Assembly (NCBI RefSeq): GCF_000504205.1
Contig: NZ_AZAJ01000001.1
Span: 2,268,879 to 2,332,878 of the forward strand
DNA length: 64,000 nt
Direction of reading: 5' to 3'
DNA from: Methanolobus tindarius DSM 2278
GTDB taxonomy: Archaea; Halobacteriota; Methanosarcinia; Methanosarcinales; Methanosarcinaceae
How positions within the stretch are numbered: the first letter of the stretch is position 1; each line of letters starts with the position of its first letter. This document shows, piece after piece, positions 27,927 through 36,302 of the stretch. The notes under the pieces were generated by a model that was not told the origin of the DNA, ran no database searches, and was given only the letters and a program-made list of their open reading frames with translations. The position numbers and the translations under genes were made by a program.

Positions 27927-28820
27927 CTAGACAATTCTGATGCTTCCAGTTCTAATCCTGAATCTGTGCACTTCACCAAATTCTGAAAATAAGTCAACAA
28001 GTTCTTGTGCACAGGTGACTGATGGTATTGAGAATACTGCATTGCCAAGCATCGCCTGTGAAGCTATAACTCCTGATGCCTCTGCTGTTTCAATTATTTC
28101 CATAACCTTATCTCCGGCAAGCCCGGTTTTCATGGTGAATTCCCTGGAGCAAAGCATAAAATTAGAGGCTGTGGGTTTTTCCAGAAGTTTTTTCATTGCT
28201 TCCTTTCCGGCAGCATTTATATTTTTCACCATATCCTTGTTTCCAAGAACTGAACCTGTGGACAATTTACCAAGCACCACGCAACATACCTCTCTCTCCC
28301 TTGTAGGTATCTGGTCTGTCAGAGCTATGGAAGGAGCACCCGGTGTTTTTCTAACCAGGATTCCTCCGTGTGCCTGCCCTGCAACATCTCCAAGCCCACT
28401 TCCATTTTTAACTTCTGCAACGTGTGCGATATCATTGAGCTGCATTGATGTGTATTCCATTGACAGGGCGTGATTGAGTGCATAAGCAGTTCCAAGTGCT
28501 CCGGCCCCAGATGCTCCAAATCCTGATCCAATGGGTATGTCTGAAATACTTTCAACTTTCACAGGCAACTCTGTCATGGATTCAATAACCGATTTGCTGG
28601 TATCTCCTGAAACCTTTTCACCGTTGAGAAATATCTCTGTGATTTCAACGTTATTTCCTGTTGTTACAGTGGTGTAAACTCCGCCATCAAGTACTAATCC
28701 ACAACCAGTTGACCCTTTTTTCATTGGTTCATTATGGTCATGTATCTGAAAAAAACCTGTAATATGAGCCGGCGCGAAAGCCCTGGCAGTCAAAGTGTTG
28801 TTGCAGGATTCAAATTGCAT
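27927..28820 (-). CDS. Pantoate kinase
   Basis: 297 residues of the GHMP kinase superfamily: an early PAHITGFFQI segment, the phosphate loop DIPIGSGFGASGAGALGTAYAL near 100 and a late G-rich VASQAMLGNAVFSI. The archaeal CoA-pathway kinase phosphorylates pantoate before coupling with beta-alanine. Its stop and the coaBC stop/start arrangement (it begins right after coaBC ends) and the nearby phosphopantothenate synthetase support this specific assignment over other GHMP kinases. Confidence 0.9.
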   Translation of the reverse strand: MQFESCNNTLTARAFAPAHITGFFQIHDHNEPMKKGSTGCGLVLDGGVYTTVTTGNNVEITEIFLNGEKVSGDTSKSVIESMTELPVKVESISDIPIGSGFGASGAGALGTAYALNHALSMEYTSMQLNDIAHVAEVKNGSGLGDVAGQAHGGILVRKTPGAPSIALTDQIPTREREVCCVVLGKLSTGSVLGNKDMVKNINAAGKEAMKKLLEKPTASNFMLCSREFTMKTGLAGDKVMEIIETAEASGVIASQAMLGNAVFSIPSVTCAQELVDLFSEFGEVHRFRIRTGSIRIV

Positions 28821-30074
28821 TTATTTTTCGCCTTTTGATGTCAGCAGTTCTGTGATCTCATCCATAAGGATATTTGCAATATGACTTTTGGAACCTTCTA
28901 TACAAATATTGTCTTTGTTGCCGGAGTATAATATAGTAATATTGTTGCTGTCCGTTCCCATGCCACCTTTGCTGACCTCGTTGGCAACGATCATATCAAG
29001 CCCGGAGTTTTCAAGTGTCTGCTTTGCCCTTTTGAGCAGTTCATCTGTTTCAACACCTGCTTCTGCCTTGAACCCGACTATTTTTACCTGCGGATATGCC
29101 TGCCTTGCTTCTTTGATTAGCTTGCGTGTTGTCCTGAAAGAAAGTTCAAGTCCGTTTTCACCGGATTTGATTTTCTGCTCGCTTGCATCCAGCGTATAAT
29201 CTGCAATTGCAGCAGAACTTATGAGGATATCATAATCTTTTGCAAGTTCGCCAAGTACTGCATCGGTCATCTGTTCAGCAGTTTCAGCGAAAATCTCATT
29301 GATGCCGGAACCTGAAAACACAATCTTGTTCCTGTGAACTATAGTTACTTCAGCTCCCCTGCGATATGCTTCAAGCGCCAGTTCATTCCCGGTCTTTCCG
29401 GAAGCCCTGTTAGTAAGAATTCTTATTGGATCAATTGGTTCAGCCGTAGAACCACTTGTGATGAGTATCTTCTTCCCGCAGAGTGTCCTTTTCCCGATCT
29501 CTCTCTCTACTTCAAGCACTATCTCATCATTTCCGGCTATCTTTGCGATTCCTTCCTCGATCTTAGGTCCGATGAAATTGATTCCCCAGCCTTTCATCTT
29601 TTCAATGTTTTCCATCACCGCCGGATGGTTGTACATATCCTCATGCATTGCAGGTACTATCATTACAGGTTTACCTGCACCGATAGCTGTGGTTGCAAAT
29701 GTTGTCACAGGTGTATCATCTATCCCTGATGCGATCTTCCCAAGAGTGTTAGCTGTTGCAGGGGCAATAAGTAAAAGATCTGCTCTGCCAAGATTTCCAA
29801 AGAACTCCACATGTTCCACCTTTCCGGTAATCCCGGTGATAACGTCATTCCCTGTTGCATAATGCAGGGCCATCGGATTGATTATCCACCCGGCAGCCTC
29901 GCTCATAACTGCATGAACATCTGCTCCCCTGCGAATGAATTCACGTGCAAGTTCTATTGTCCTTACAGCAGCAATGCTGCCTGTGACCGCAAGCACTATT
30001 GTCTTGCCTTTCAACGATTCTGATTTTGTGGATTTAATCCAGAGTGTCGGGTGTTCATTTGGAATCTGAGGCAT
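28821..30074 (-). CDS. coaBC: Phosphopantothenoylcysteine decarboxylase/phosphopantothenate--cysteine ligase
   Basis: 417 residues, a two-domain fusion. The N-terminal FMN decarboxylase half has VLAVTGSIAAVRTIELAREF, the active His in PMALHYATGND, ATANTLGKIASGI and the PAMHEDMYNHPAV substrate-recognition clamp; the C-terminal ligase half starts near 185 with KILITSGSTAEPIDPIR and has NRASGKTGNELA, SSAAIADY and KIKSG. It performs steps two and three after phosphopantothenate. Full length, no defect seen. Confidence 0.95.
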   Translation of the reverse strand: MPQIPNEHPTLWIKSTKSESLKGKTIVLAVTGSIAAVRTIELAREFIRRGADVHAVMSEAAGWIINPMALHYATGNDVITGITGKVEHVEFFGNLGRADLLLIAPATANTLGKIASGIDDTPVTTFATTAIGAGKPVMIVPAMHEDMYNHPAVMENIEKMKGWGINFIGPKIEEGIAKIAGNDEIVLEVEREIGKRTLCGKKILITSGSTAEPIDPIRILTNRASGKTGNELALEAYRRGAEVTIVHRNKIVFSGSGINEIFAETAEQMTDAVLGELAKDYDILISSAAIADYTLDASEQKIKSGENGLELSFRTTRKLIKEARQAYPQVKIVGFKAEAGVETDELLKRAKQTLENSGLDMIVANEVSKGGMGTDSNNITILYSGNKDNICIEGSKSHIANILMDEITELLTSKGEK

Positions 30075-30215
30075 ATTCTGTCCTTATTTGATGAATAAGT
30101 GGATTTTAGTATTTAAAAGGGGAAGGTTGTTCAGTTAATTCATCATTCCTGTACTTTTGTGGATTTATTAGTAGCAGGATACAGAAAAAGAAGGCACTAT
30201 TAATAAAAAAGAATG

Positions 30216-30234
30216 TGTGGTGTGGTACACCACA
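30216..30234 (-). terminator. Hairpin after the binding-protein gene
   Basis: TGTGGTGT (30216-30223) and ACACCACA (30227-30234) form an 8-bp stem with a 3-base loop, 34 bases downstream of the stop of the minus-strand binding lipoprotein, followed on that strand by TTCTTTTTTATTAATAG. This fits an intrinsic-type terminator. Confidence 0.6.
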
Positions 30235-30267
30235 ATTTATCCAACAAATATTATTTTTATTCAAAGT

Positions 30268-31503
30268 TCATTCAAAGACTAGTCCGTCATGACAGAAGTA
30301 CCTTGCAGCAAGTTTCCACTGGTAAGTTCCGTCTTCTTCAGTCACTGTCCAGATGTCATAGTTCCAGTGTTCTCTGTCTCCATCCTTATTGAGTTCTGTC
30401 CATCCGGTAACTCCATAATATGACTCTGTAAGAGTATTCATTGCAAGTTTTACACTGTTTTCATTTTCGGGCGTAGAATCCAGATCTACAAATGTAAGTA
30501 TCCAGAGGGCGTCATATGTAGCATATGCATAAGTATCAGGAACTCTTCCTATCTGTTCTTCGATTCTAGTTCCAACTTCTTCATACCTACTGTTCTTTTC
30601 ATCGCTTCCGTATATTGGAGCTTTGAGATTAGTTGCTATAGCAAAACTGGCTGAATCATCATTGTTGACAAGTTCTTTGTTCAGTGCTATTCCGTCACTT
30701 CCATACCAGTTAACTGCTGACAGAGCTGGCTGGTCCTGAGCTAAAGCAAATATCTCTGTTGCTTCTCCATAGGAGCAAAGAAGTACGGCTACGGACTCTT
30801 CACCATATTCTGATGTAGCTGTTGCCACTTTTTCATTGAGTGACTCTACCTCTGCAGAAAGGTCTTCATCATTGCTTTCATATGCAATGCCTTCTAATAC
30901 TGTGCCTCCAAGACTTTCAAAGCTATTTTTAACTTCTTCTGATAGCCCAAGACCCCATACATCATTTCTGTACACCGGGATCACTGCACTGATATTCTCT
31001 TCATGCATGAGTGTAGCTATGCCCATTCCCTGTTCTGTGTCATCAGGAACCAGACGGAACAGGTTGTCTTCAGGAATTGCTAAAGCAGGGGCAGTTGATG
31101 CAGTGCTTAAGAGAACAATTCCGTTTTCAGTTGCATATTCCAGGACTGTTTCTGCTTCATTACTTGCCTGTGGACCAATAACGATCTTAATTCCCATTTC
31201 ATCAAGTTCTTTAAGTTGCTCCAGAGCTTTTTCAGGATTACTTTCGGTATCCTTTACAATCACTTCTACTTTTGTTTCAGAACCAAGTTCTGAGTAATAA
31301 TCGTTAATGTCTGTTCTTGAGATTTCAAGTGCTGCCTGACTTGATTCACCGATAGATGACAGATCCCCTGTGAGTGGTAAAAGGGCACCTATGGTTATAT
31401 CTTCGGATTCACTGTTAACATCTACTTCCGTCTGGTCAACACATCCTGACAGAAAAGTTGCTAAAAGAAGCATACTAATTATTATATAATTTGTTTTTCT
31501 CAT
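30268..31503 (-). CDS. Branched-chain-amino-acid-type ABC binding lipoprotein
   Basis: About 411 residues from the ATG at 31503 (MRKTNYIIISMLLLATFLSGC); a GTG at 31512 is the alternative. The lipobox LSGC gives a lipid-modified Cys near residue 21. The mature part has the LivK/type-1 periplasmic-binding fold: ITIGALLPLTGDLSSIGESSQ, IKIVIGPQASNEAE, VLLSTASTAPALAIPEDN and AVIPVYRNDVWG. No permease or ATPase gene is nearby, so it is an orphan receptor; it may serve a distant transporter or act as an extracellular sensor. The C-terminus WKLAARYFCHDGLVFE contains an extra Cys. Confidence 0.85.
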   Translation of the reverse strand: MRKTNYIIISMLLLATFLSGCVDQTEVDVNSESEDITIGALLPLTGDLSSIGESSQAALEISRTDINDYYSELGSETKVEVIVKDTESNPEKALEQLKELDEMGIKIVIGPQASNEAETVLEYATENGIVLLSTASTAPALAIPEDNLFRLVPDDTEQGMGIATLMHEENISAVIPVYRNDVWGLGLSEEVKNSFESLGGTVLEGIAYESNDEDLSAEVESLNEKVATATSEYGEESVAVLLCSYGEATEIFALAQDQPALSAVNWYGSDGIALNKELVNNDDSASFAIATNLKAPIYGSDEKNSRYEEVGTRIEEQIGRVPDTYAYATYDALWILTFVDLDSTPENENSVKLAMNTLTESYYGVTGWTELNKDGDREHWNYDIWTVTEEDGTYQWKLAARYFCHDGLVFE

Positions 31504-31512
31504 AAAAATCAC

Positions 31513-31695
31513 ATCTAAAAAACACTACAATAATATATTTATTATTGCTTATTTTTATTTGTTGCGGTCTGTATCATATACTTTTTTCTTCTCATGTTGC
31601 AATCTATGAATAGTTTTTACTATCATAAAGCTGGAAAAATTGCTAAATTGATAATATAAGGATAGAAGTATAGATACTGAACAATTACAAATCCT
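31513..31695. other. AT-rich intergenic region, no feature seen
   Basis: Upstream region of the binding-protein gene. It is AT-rich, likely contains that gene's promoter (for example ATAATATATTTATTATTG near 31530-31548) and no supported gene. Confidence 0.4.
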
Positions 31696-31922
31696 TCAGT
31701 GCTGTTTCCTGCAAATTTCTTTCCACGGGATTTGAGGGTAGCTTTCTGTTGTACTTGAAGAAAGATTCTTTGTAGCTTCACCTATAATTTCCAGTTGCCT
31801 TATAACGGCATCCTGAACAAGCCTTTTTCAAGGAACTCTTCAAAAGTCAGGTATTCTGTGTATTCTTCTATCTGGTTAATAGCATCAAGAATGTGGTTGA
31901 GAAATGCAGAGTCATCCTTCAC
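31696..31922 (-). pseudogene. Decayed HepT-like HEPN toxin
   Basis: Minus strand from a GTG at 31922. The translation reads KDDSAFLNHILDAINQIEEY, TEYLTFEEFLEKGLF and, after a one-base frameshift near 31825, QDAVIRQLEIIGEATKNLSS and SYPQIPWKEI, a clear HepT/DUF86 HEPN sequence. It then ends in CRKQH and a stop where the family has the catalytic RX4-6H segment, so the RNase/AMPylation-target site is lost. With the remnant upstream it is the toxin half of a dead MntA-HepT pair. Confidence 0.75.
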
Positions 31923-32261
31923 AATAGATTTTCCTAAGTTCGTTTCTTACAATGGGGGATATATATGGACTTAATGACCTTTCAGTAACCAGATCTACCT
32001 TTTTTCCCAGAAGAGTTTCGAATTAATTTTCTATATTTATATGATCAATAAGACTTTTTCCTTTAGAAAATGTCACCAGAAGATCAATATCATTCTCATC
32101 ATTCTGTTCCCCTCTTGAAAAAGAACCGAAAAGTCCCAGAGAAGCTATATCATTCTGCCTGCAAAGCTCCATCAGGTCTTTTCCTATTTCTCTATCAAGA
32201 CCCAGGGATTGTACAAGATCAAAAGCATCGTTGATTTCAATGGTATTCTTCTTTCTGACAT
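31923..32261 (-). pseudogene. Decayed MntA-like nucleotidyltransferase antitoxin
   Basis: Minus strand from ATG at 32261 (MSERR, then a one-base frameshift into NTIEINDAFDLVQSLGLD). The catalytic motif is intact: LGLFGSFSRGEQNDENDIDL, with GSFSRG and the D-x-D pair of MNT nucleotidyltransferases. The frame then meets an in-frame TAA after INIEN and resumes as FETLLGKKVDLVTERSLSPY before a TGA. MntA AMPylates and silences its HepT toxin; the adjoining remnant is that toxin. Both are inactivated by several lesions. The 200 bases between this and the next gene contain no supported feature. Confidence 0.75.
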
Positions 32262-32470
32262 ATTGATCTCTGTATTATCTTTGTTTTCTCTAGTTTCAGA
32301 ATGGTCGTCATATTTAATGTAATATACTAATTAGCTATCATTCTTATTATATTTTACAGGAATCTATTCTGTACATTGTCAAAGGTAGTAACATCCCGCC
32401 GAAGGCGGCACTTTCCAAGAACAATATGCTTATTATGTTGTTTATTTGTTTAATGTAAAATAAGTACATT

Positions 32471-33109
32471 CTAACTCAATATAGATTTTAACGCAGGAAG
32501 CACAAACAACCCATAGATTGCATACTGAATAAACAATGCGACAAAAGCGATCGAATATCGTTTAACCGCGTTTGTGCTCACACCTGAAAATCTCTTCTCA
32601 TTTAGCATGTGAGTAAGCATTGGAAAAATACCGTAAACGAACATAATGATGATAACATAGAGCAATCCAAATACAGGAACTGTGAACATTCTCAGGAACA
32701 CCTGTCCCGTTTCTTCGACAAATATGCCGTAGATTCCTGTTATCAAGAATACATCCCTGCCTGTGTACTTTATTTTACGCAGCAGTAAGTACCACGCAGA
32801 GATAATAAAAAGATAGTAAACAAACCCAAAAACAACGTCATTTACCGGATTCTGACTCAACAGTATTCGCTCACCAGCAGGCTTCGGGAGGTTTTCTACA
32901 ATTGCAAACACTTCTGTCAAAAGCCCAAACAGCACTCCTGCTCCGATAAAAGATGTATGCAAAGGTAGTTTTTCAAGTACATTAATTAAATTGTCTTTGA
33001 ACAGATAAGTAAAGATCCACATTGGAAATATCAGATTCATTGGTTCATTTAGTCCGTGTATTGTCAAAATGATACCAAGAATGACTAAGAGTGCTCTTTT
33101 CCAATTCAT
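32471..33109 (-). CDS. Unknown multi-spanning membrane protein
   Basis: Not recognised. 212 residues with about six hydrophobic segments (start MNWKRALLVILGIILTIHGL, then segments near 50-68, 88-110, 122-140, 145-165 and 188-210). Conserved-looking polar positions inside or near membrane segments include HGLNEP, EVFAIVENLPKP and GIFVEETGQVF, with acidic residues that could form an active site or transport path. AT-rich, monocistronic, placed between the dead toxin-antitoxin pair and a divergent lipoprotein gene. Confidence 0.6.
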   Translation of the reverse strand: MNWKRALLVILGIILTIHGLNEPMNLIFPMWIFTYLFKDNLINVLEKLPLHTSFIGAGVLFGLLTEVFAIVENLPKPAGERILLSQNPVNDVVFGFVYYLFIISAWYLLLRKIKYTGRDVFLITGIYGIFVEETGQVFLRMFTVPVFGLLYVIIIMFVYGIFPMLTHMLNEKRFSGVSTNAVKRYSIAFVALFIQYAIYGLFVLPALKSILS

Positions 33110-33232
33110 CTTGCTGTTATATGGGCTTTTCTGATATTCTATTTTGTGTGTTTAAAAAGTAAAGTTTTTATTTGAAATTAAACAAGTATGTATGAAAAAT
33201 TTTACTAAAAAAGAAATTTCAATGGTTAAGAA

Positions 33233-34036
33233 ATGAGAACAAAAATAATTGTTGTAACGATATTCTTATTGCTTGTTCTTAGTGCCGGTTGCATTGGTTC
33301 CAGTTTCAAAAATGCAAAAAAATTATATGCAACTGCAATGCACTACTATAATAATGGGGAGTATGAGCTTTCATTGGCAGCATGTGACAAGGTGCTTGAC
33401 ATTGATTCTCAAAATGCAGATGCATGGTATCTGAAAAGTATGTGTTATTACTATCTGGGTGATTATGACGAAGGTATCAATTCTGTAGATACTGCTCTGG
33501 AAATTGATTCACAACATGCAAATGCTTGGGTTATGAAAGGAACTTACTGTGCTGCATATGAAGACTATGAGGGGTCACTCGAAGCAGTTGATAAAGCCCT
33601 TGAGTTTGATTCCGAAAATGAAAATGCATGGCTGTTGAGGGGTATGTGCTATTACTATTCCAATGATTATAATGAATCTCTGAATTCTATCGATAATGCT
33701 CTGGAGTCAAATCCTGGAAAAGTCACTGCATGGATATGGAAAGGGAAGCTGCATGAGTCATTAGAACAACATGAAGAGGCTCTCAATGCTTACGATAAGG
33801 CCCTTGAACTTAATCCTAATGATATTGAAGCGTGGATGTTGAAAGGGATTACGTACGATTCTTTAGAGCAGTATGATGATGCTATAAATGCTTATGATAA
33901 GGTCTTAGAATTAAATCCTGCTTCCAGTGAGGCTTGGGAATTGAAAAGAAACCTCCTTTATAAGTTAGACAGAACAGAGGAAGCAGATATCTGCTATGCT
34001 AAAGTTGATGACCTATTAGACTGGGATAATTTCTAA
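33233..34036 (+). CDS. TPR-repeat lipoprotein
   Basis: 267 residues. Signal peptide with lipobox VLSAGC (Cys near 20). The rest is about six tetratricopeptide repeats of the form AWYLKSMCYYYLGDYDEGIN..ALEIDSQ, each with the W/L/G/Y/A/P spacing of TPRs. Such surface lipoproteins act as protein-binding scaffolds; the partner is unknown. The neighbouring plus-strand genes also encode membrane or lipoproteins, but spacing (56 bases to the next) does not prove an operon. Confidence 0.85.
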   Translation: MRTKIIVVTIFLLLVLSAGCIGSSFKNAKKLYATAMHYYNNGEYELSLAACDKVLDIDSQNADAWYLKSMCYYYLGDYDEGINSVDTALEIDSQHANAWVMKGTYCAAYEDYEGSLEAVDKALEFDSENENAWLLRGMCYYYSNDYNESLNSIDNALESNPGKVTAWIWKGKLHESLEQHEEALNAYDKALELNPNDIEAWMLKGITYDSLEQYDDAINAYDKVLELNPASSEAWELKRNLLYKLDRTEEADICYAKVDDLLDWDNF

Positions 34037-34092
34037 TTGACCTGATTTTGTTCTTGTAGACACATCTAAAATAAAAGTTAAAACAGAGTATC

Positions 34093-35130
34093 ATGGAAAA
34101 AGAGTTTGATTATTACAGGATTCTGAAAGTAGATTATGTTACTTATTTTGGATTCTGGATAATGACTGTTCCGTGGTTGATTTATTTAACAGGATTACAT
34201 GTAGATTCCAAAATATCAACTTTTAGTTTGATTATGATGTCGCTAATTCCAAGCTCCATTGGATTAATTTTGATGGTTCGAAGAATGCGTTTCCTAAAAT
34301 ATCTGTATTTCAATGGAGTGGATTCCATAGGCCATATCATTTCAGCAGACCATATGAATAGATACGATCATTCAATGATTGAATTGGAACATGTATATCA
34401 GGCTCAAAAATTTAAGATATTGACTGATTTGAGACGTTCTGCATTCTATAAATATCACTTTCGCAAAGGTGACAATGTAATCATTCGTTTTAATCCTAAA
34501 AAACCAACTGATGTTATAATTAGAGATGCTTATTTTTTTCTGAATAATAGTACGACTTCTGTAGTTGTTTCTCAACTTTCCGAATCAGTTGCAGAAAATA
34601 ATTTAACATATATGGATAATCGTTTTCTGCGAAGTGAATTCGTATTTGCTGATGTCTGGTTGTCTGATAGAATTGATACAGTTCTTTCATATCAGCAATT
34701 CATGGATACTATAATGGAGTTTGCTCGGAATAATCACCTTTTGGATGAAAAAAGAAACAGGATTGTTCTAAGAAACAATTTCATTCTGAAAACAAATGCC
34801 TCCAAATTTGCGGATAAAGATATTTTCTCTTTGGAATTCCGTAGGTACTATCATCGAATTTATGCTGTATATGTTCCAATTGCATTTATAATGTCATTAA
34901 TTGTTGGTTCTTCTATTTCTCCTCTATGGGAAGGAATTAGAGGTGAAGCTTTCACCACGATACTTCTATTGATGTTGTTTTTGCTCCCTGTTTTTTTAGT
35001 ATGGATGGCTTATGAGATTGCAAGAGGCATTAGAAACATAAAAACAATCGATTACGGCAAGGAAGCCGAGAGAGTTTATTCTGAGATACTGGATGCTGTC
35101 AGAGAAAAAGAGAAAGATATTGTAAAATGA
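34093..35130 (+). CDS. Unknown membrane protein with DUF3592-like domain
   Basis: 345 residues. Two transmembrane segments near the start (17-40 and 45-63) and two near 262-310 (AVYVPIAFIMSLIVGSSIS, TTILLLMLFLLPVFLVWMAY). Between them a soluble beta-rich part has the pattern GHIISADHMNRYDHS..YHFRKGDNVIIRFNPKKP, similar to DUF3592-type domains that carry a small beta-barrel. The function is unknown. The gene is visibly more AT-rich than its neighbours, which may reflect acquisition. Confidence 0.6.
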   Translation: MEKEFDYYRILKVDYVTYFGFWIMTVPWLIYLTGLHVDSKISTFSLIMMSLIPSSIGLILMVRRMRFLKYLYFNGVDSIGHIISADHMNRYDHSMIELEHVYQAQKFKILTDLRRSAFYKYHFRKGDNVIIRFNPKKPTDVIIRDAYFFLNNSTTSVVVSQLSESVAENNLTYMDNRFLRSEFVFADVWLSDRIDTVLSYQQFMDTIMEFARNNHLLDEKRNRIVLRNNFILKTNASKFADKDIFSLEFRRYYHRIYAVYVPIAFIMSLIVGSSISPLWEGIRGEAFTTILLLMLFLLPVFLVWMAYEIARGIRNIKTIDYGKEAERVYSEILDAVREKEKDIVK

Positions 35131-35178
35131 ATCCTTCTTTTAATAACCTTTATCAAATCTCCAGTCCAACTTACAATC

Positions 35179-36237
35179 ATGAACCATCGACATCTCTTCA
35201 TCCTATTTCTCACCACACTCATCCTCCTGACATCCGGCTGCTCAGACAACAGCACAGACACTCCCGACACAATCGAAACTCCTGAAGTATCTGAACCCAT
35301 AAACACACATTCCCAAAACACTGCTGATGAATCCCCTTCAGAAATAAACTACCGCCAGCAAATGCGTGATTTTGTCGTCAGCATCAGCACTTACTCAAAA
35401 CAGAAGAACCCGGATTTCATAATAATTCCCCAAAATGGTCAGGAACTTTTGACGTCTGGCGGAGATCCTGATGATCCGGTTGCACAGGATTACATTGCAG
35501 CAATTGACGGGGTTGGCAGGGAAGACCTCTTCTTCGGTTACGATGATGACAACGTGGCAACCGATAAAGAAGATGCGGAATATATGGCATCATTGCTGGA
35601 TATTGCCAGGGATAACGGTGTAGTTGTACTGGTCACTGATTACTGCAGGACTAAATCTTATGTCGATGCTTCATATCGTGAAAATGCAGATAGGGGTTAC
35701 ATTTCCTTTGCTGCCGACAGCAGGGAGCTAGATACTATCCCTGAGTATCCGGCAGAGCCGTACAATGTCAACAGCAACGATATTTTATCACTATCTGATG
35801 CCGGGAATTTCCTGTACATCATCAATCCCGAGGAATTTGAAAGCAAAGAAGAGTTTCTGGAACGCTTGCAGGAAACCGACTATGATGTAATTCTTATCGA
35901 TCTTTTCTTTTATGATTTGCCTCTGACATCTGATGATATTGCTTCCCTGAAAACGAAATCAAATGGCGGTTCACGGCTGGTAATCGCTTACATGAGCATC
36001 GGCGAAACAGAAAGCTATCGTTACTACTGGGATGAATCATGGAGTGCAGGCTCCCCGGAATGGATTGAAGCTGAAAACCCTGATTGGGAAGGAAATTACA
36101 AGGTACGTTACTGGGATAATGAGTGGCAGGATGTTATCTATGGAAATGAAGATGCGTACCTGGACATGATAATTAATGCGGGATTTGATGGAGTTTATCT
36201 GGATATAATCGACGCCTTCGAGTACTTTGAAAATTGA
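35179..36237 (+). CDS. TM1410/MJ1477-type glycoside-hydrolase-like lipoprotein, halves in swapped order
   Basis: 352 residues with lipobox LTSGC (Cys21) and a Thr/Ser/Pro-rich linker to about 58. Residues 60-190 (DFIIIPQNGQELL, IDGVGREDLFFGYD, VVVLVTDYC) match what is normally the second half of GH114/TM1410 barrels, whereas 230-352 (DVILIDLFFYDL, VIAYMSIGETESYRYYW, NPDWEGNYKVRYWDNEWQ, GFDGVYLDIIDAFEYFEN) match the first half. The protein ends just after the YLD..DAFEYF strand where the usual family continues. The order is therefore circularly permuted, or it represents two half-domains. Relatives cleave galactosaminogalactan-type polymers; the substrate here is unknown. The 5' codons are unusually C-rich. 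Confidence 0.75.
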   Translation: MNHRHLFILFLTTLILLTSGCSDNSTDTPDTIETPEVSEPINTHSQNTADESPSEINYRQQMRDFVVSISTYSKQKNPDFIIIPQNGQELLTSGGDPDDPVAQDYIAAIDGVGREDLFFGYDDDNVATDKEDAEYMASLLDIARDNGVVVLVTDYCRTKSYVDASYRENADRGYISFAADSRELDTIPEYPAEPYNVNSNDILSLSDAGNFLYIINPEEFESKEEFLERLQETDYDVILIDLFFYDLPLTSDDIASLKTKSNGGSRLVIAYMSIGETESYRYYWDESWSAGSPEWIEAENPDWEGNYKVRYWDNEWQDVIYGNEDAYLDMIINAGFDGVYLDIIDAFEYFEN

Positions 36238-36302
36238 GATAAACAAGCATAGATATCTTTTAATAATATTATGCCTGAAAAAACTAACAGCGAGGACGTT
36301 TT

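Noticed and set aside
31513-32470. Transposon or insertion-sequence remnant
   Set aside because: No transposase-like frame or terminal inverted repeats; the readable fragments are MntA and HepT.
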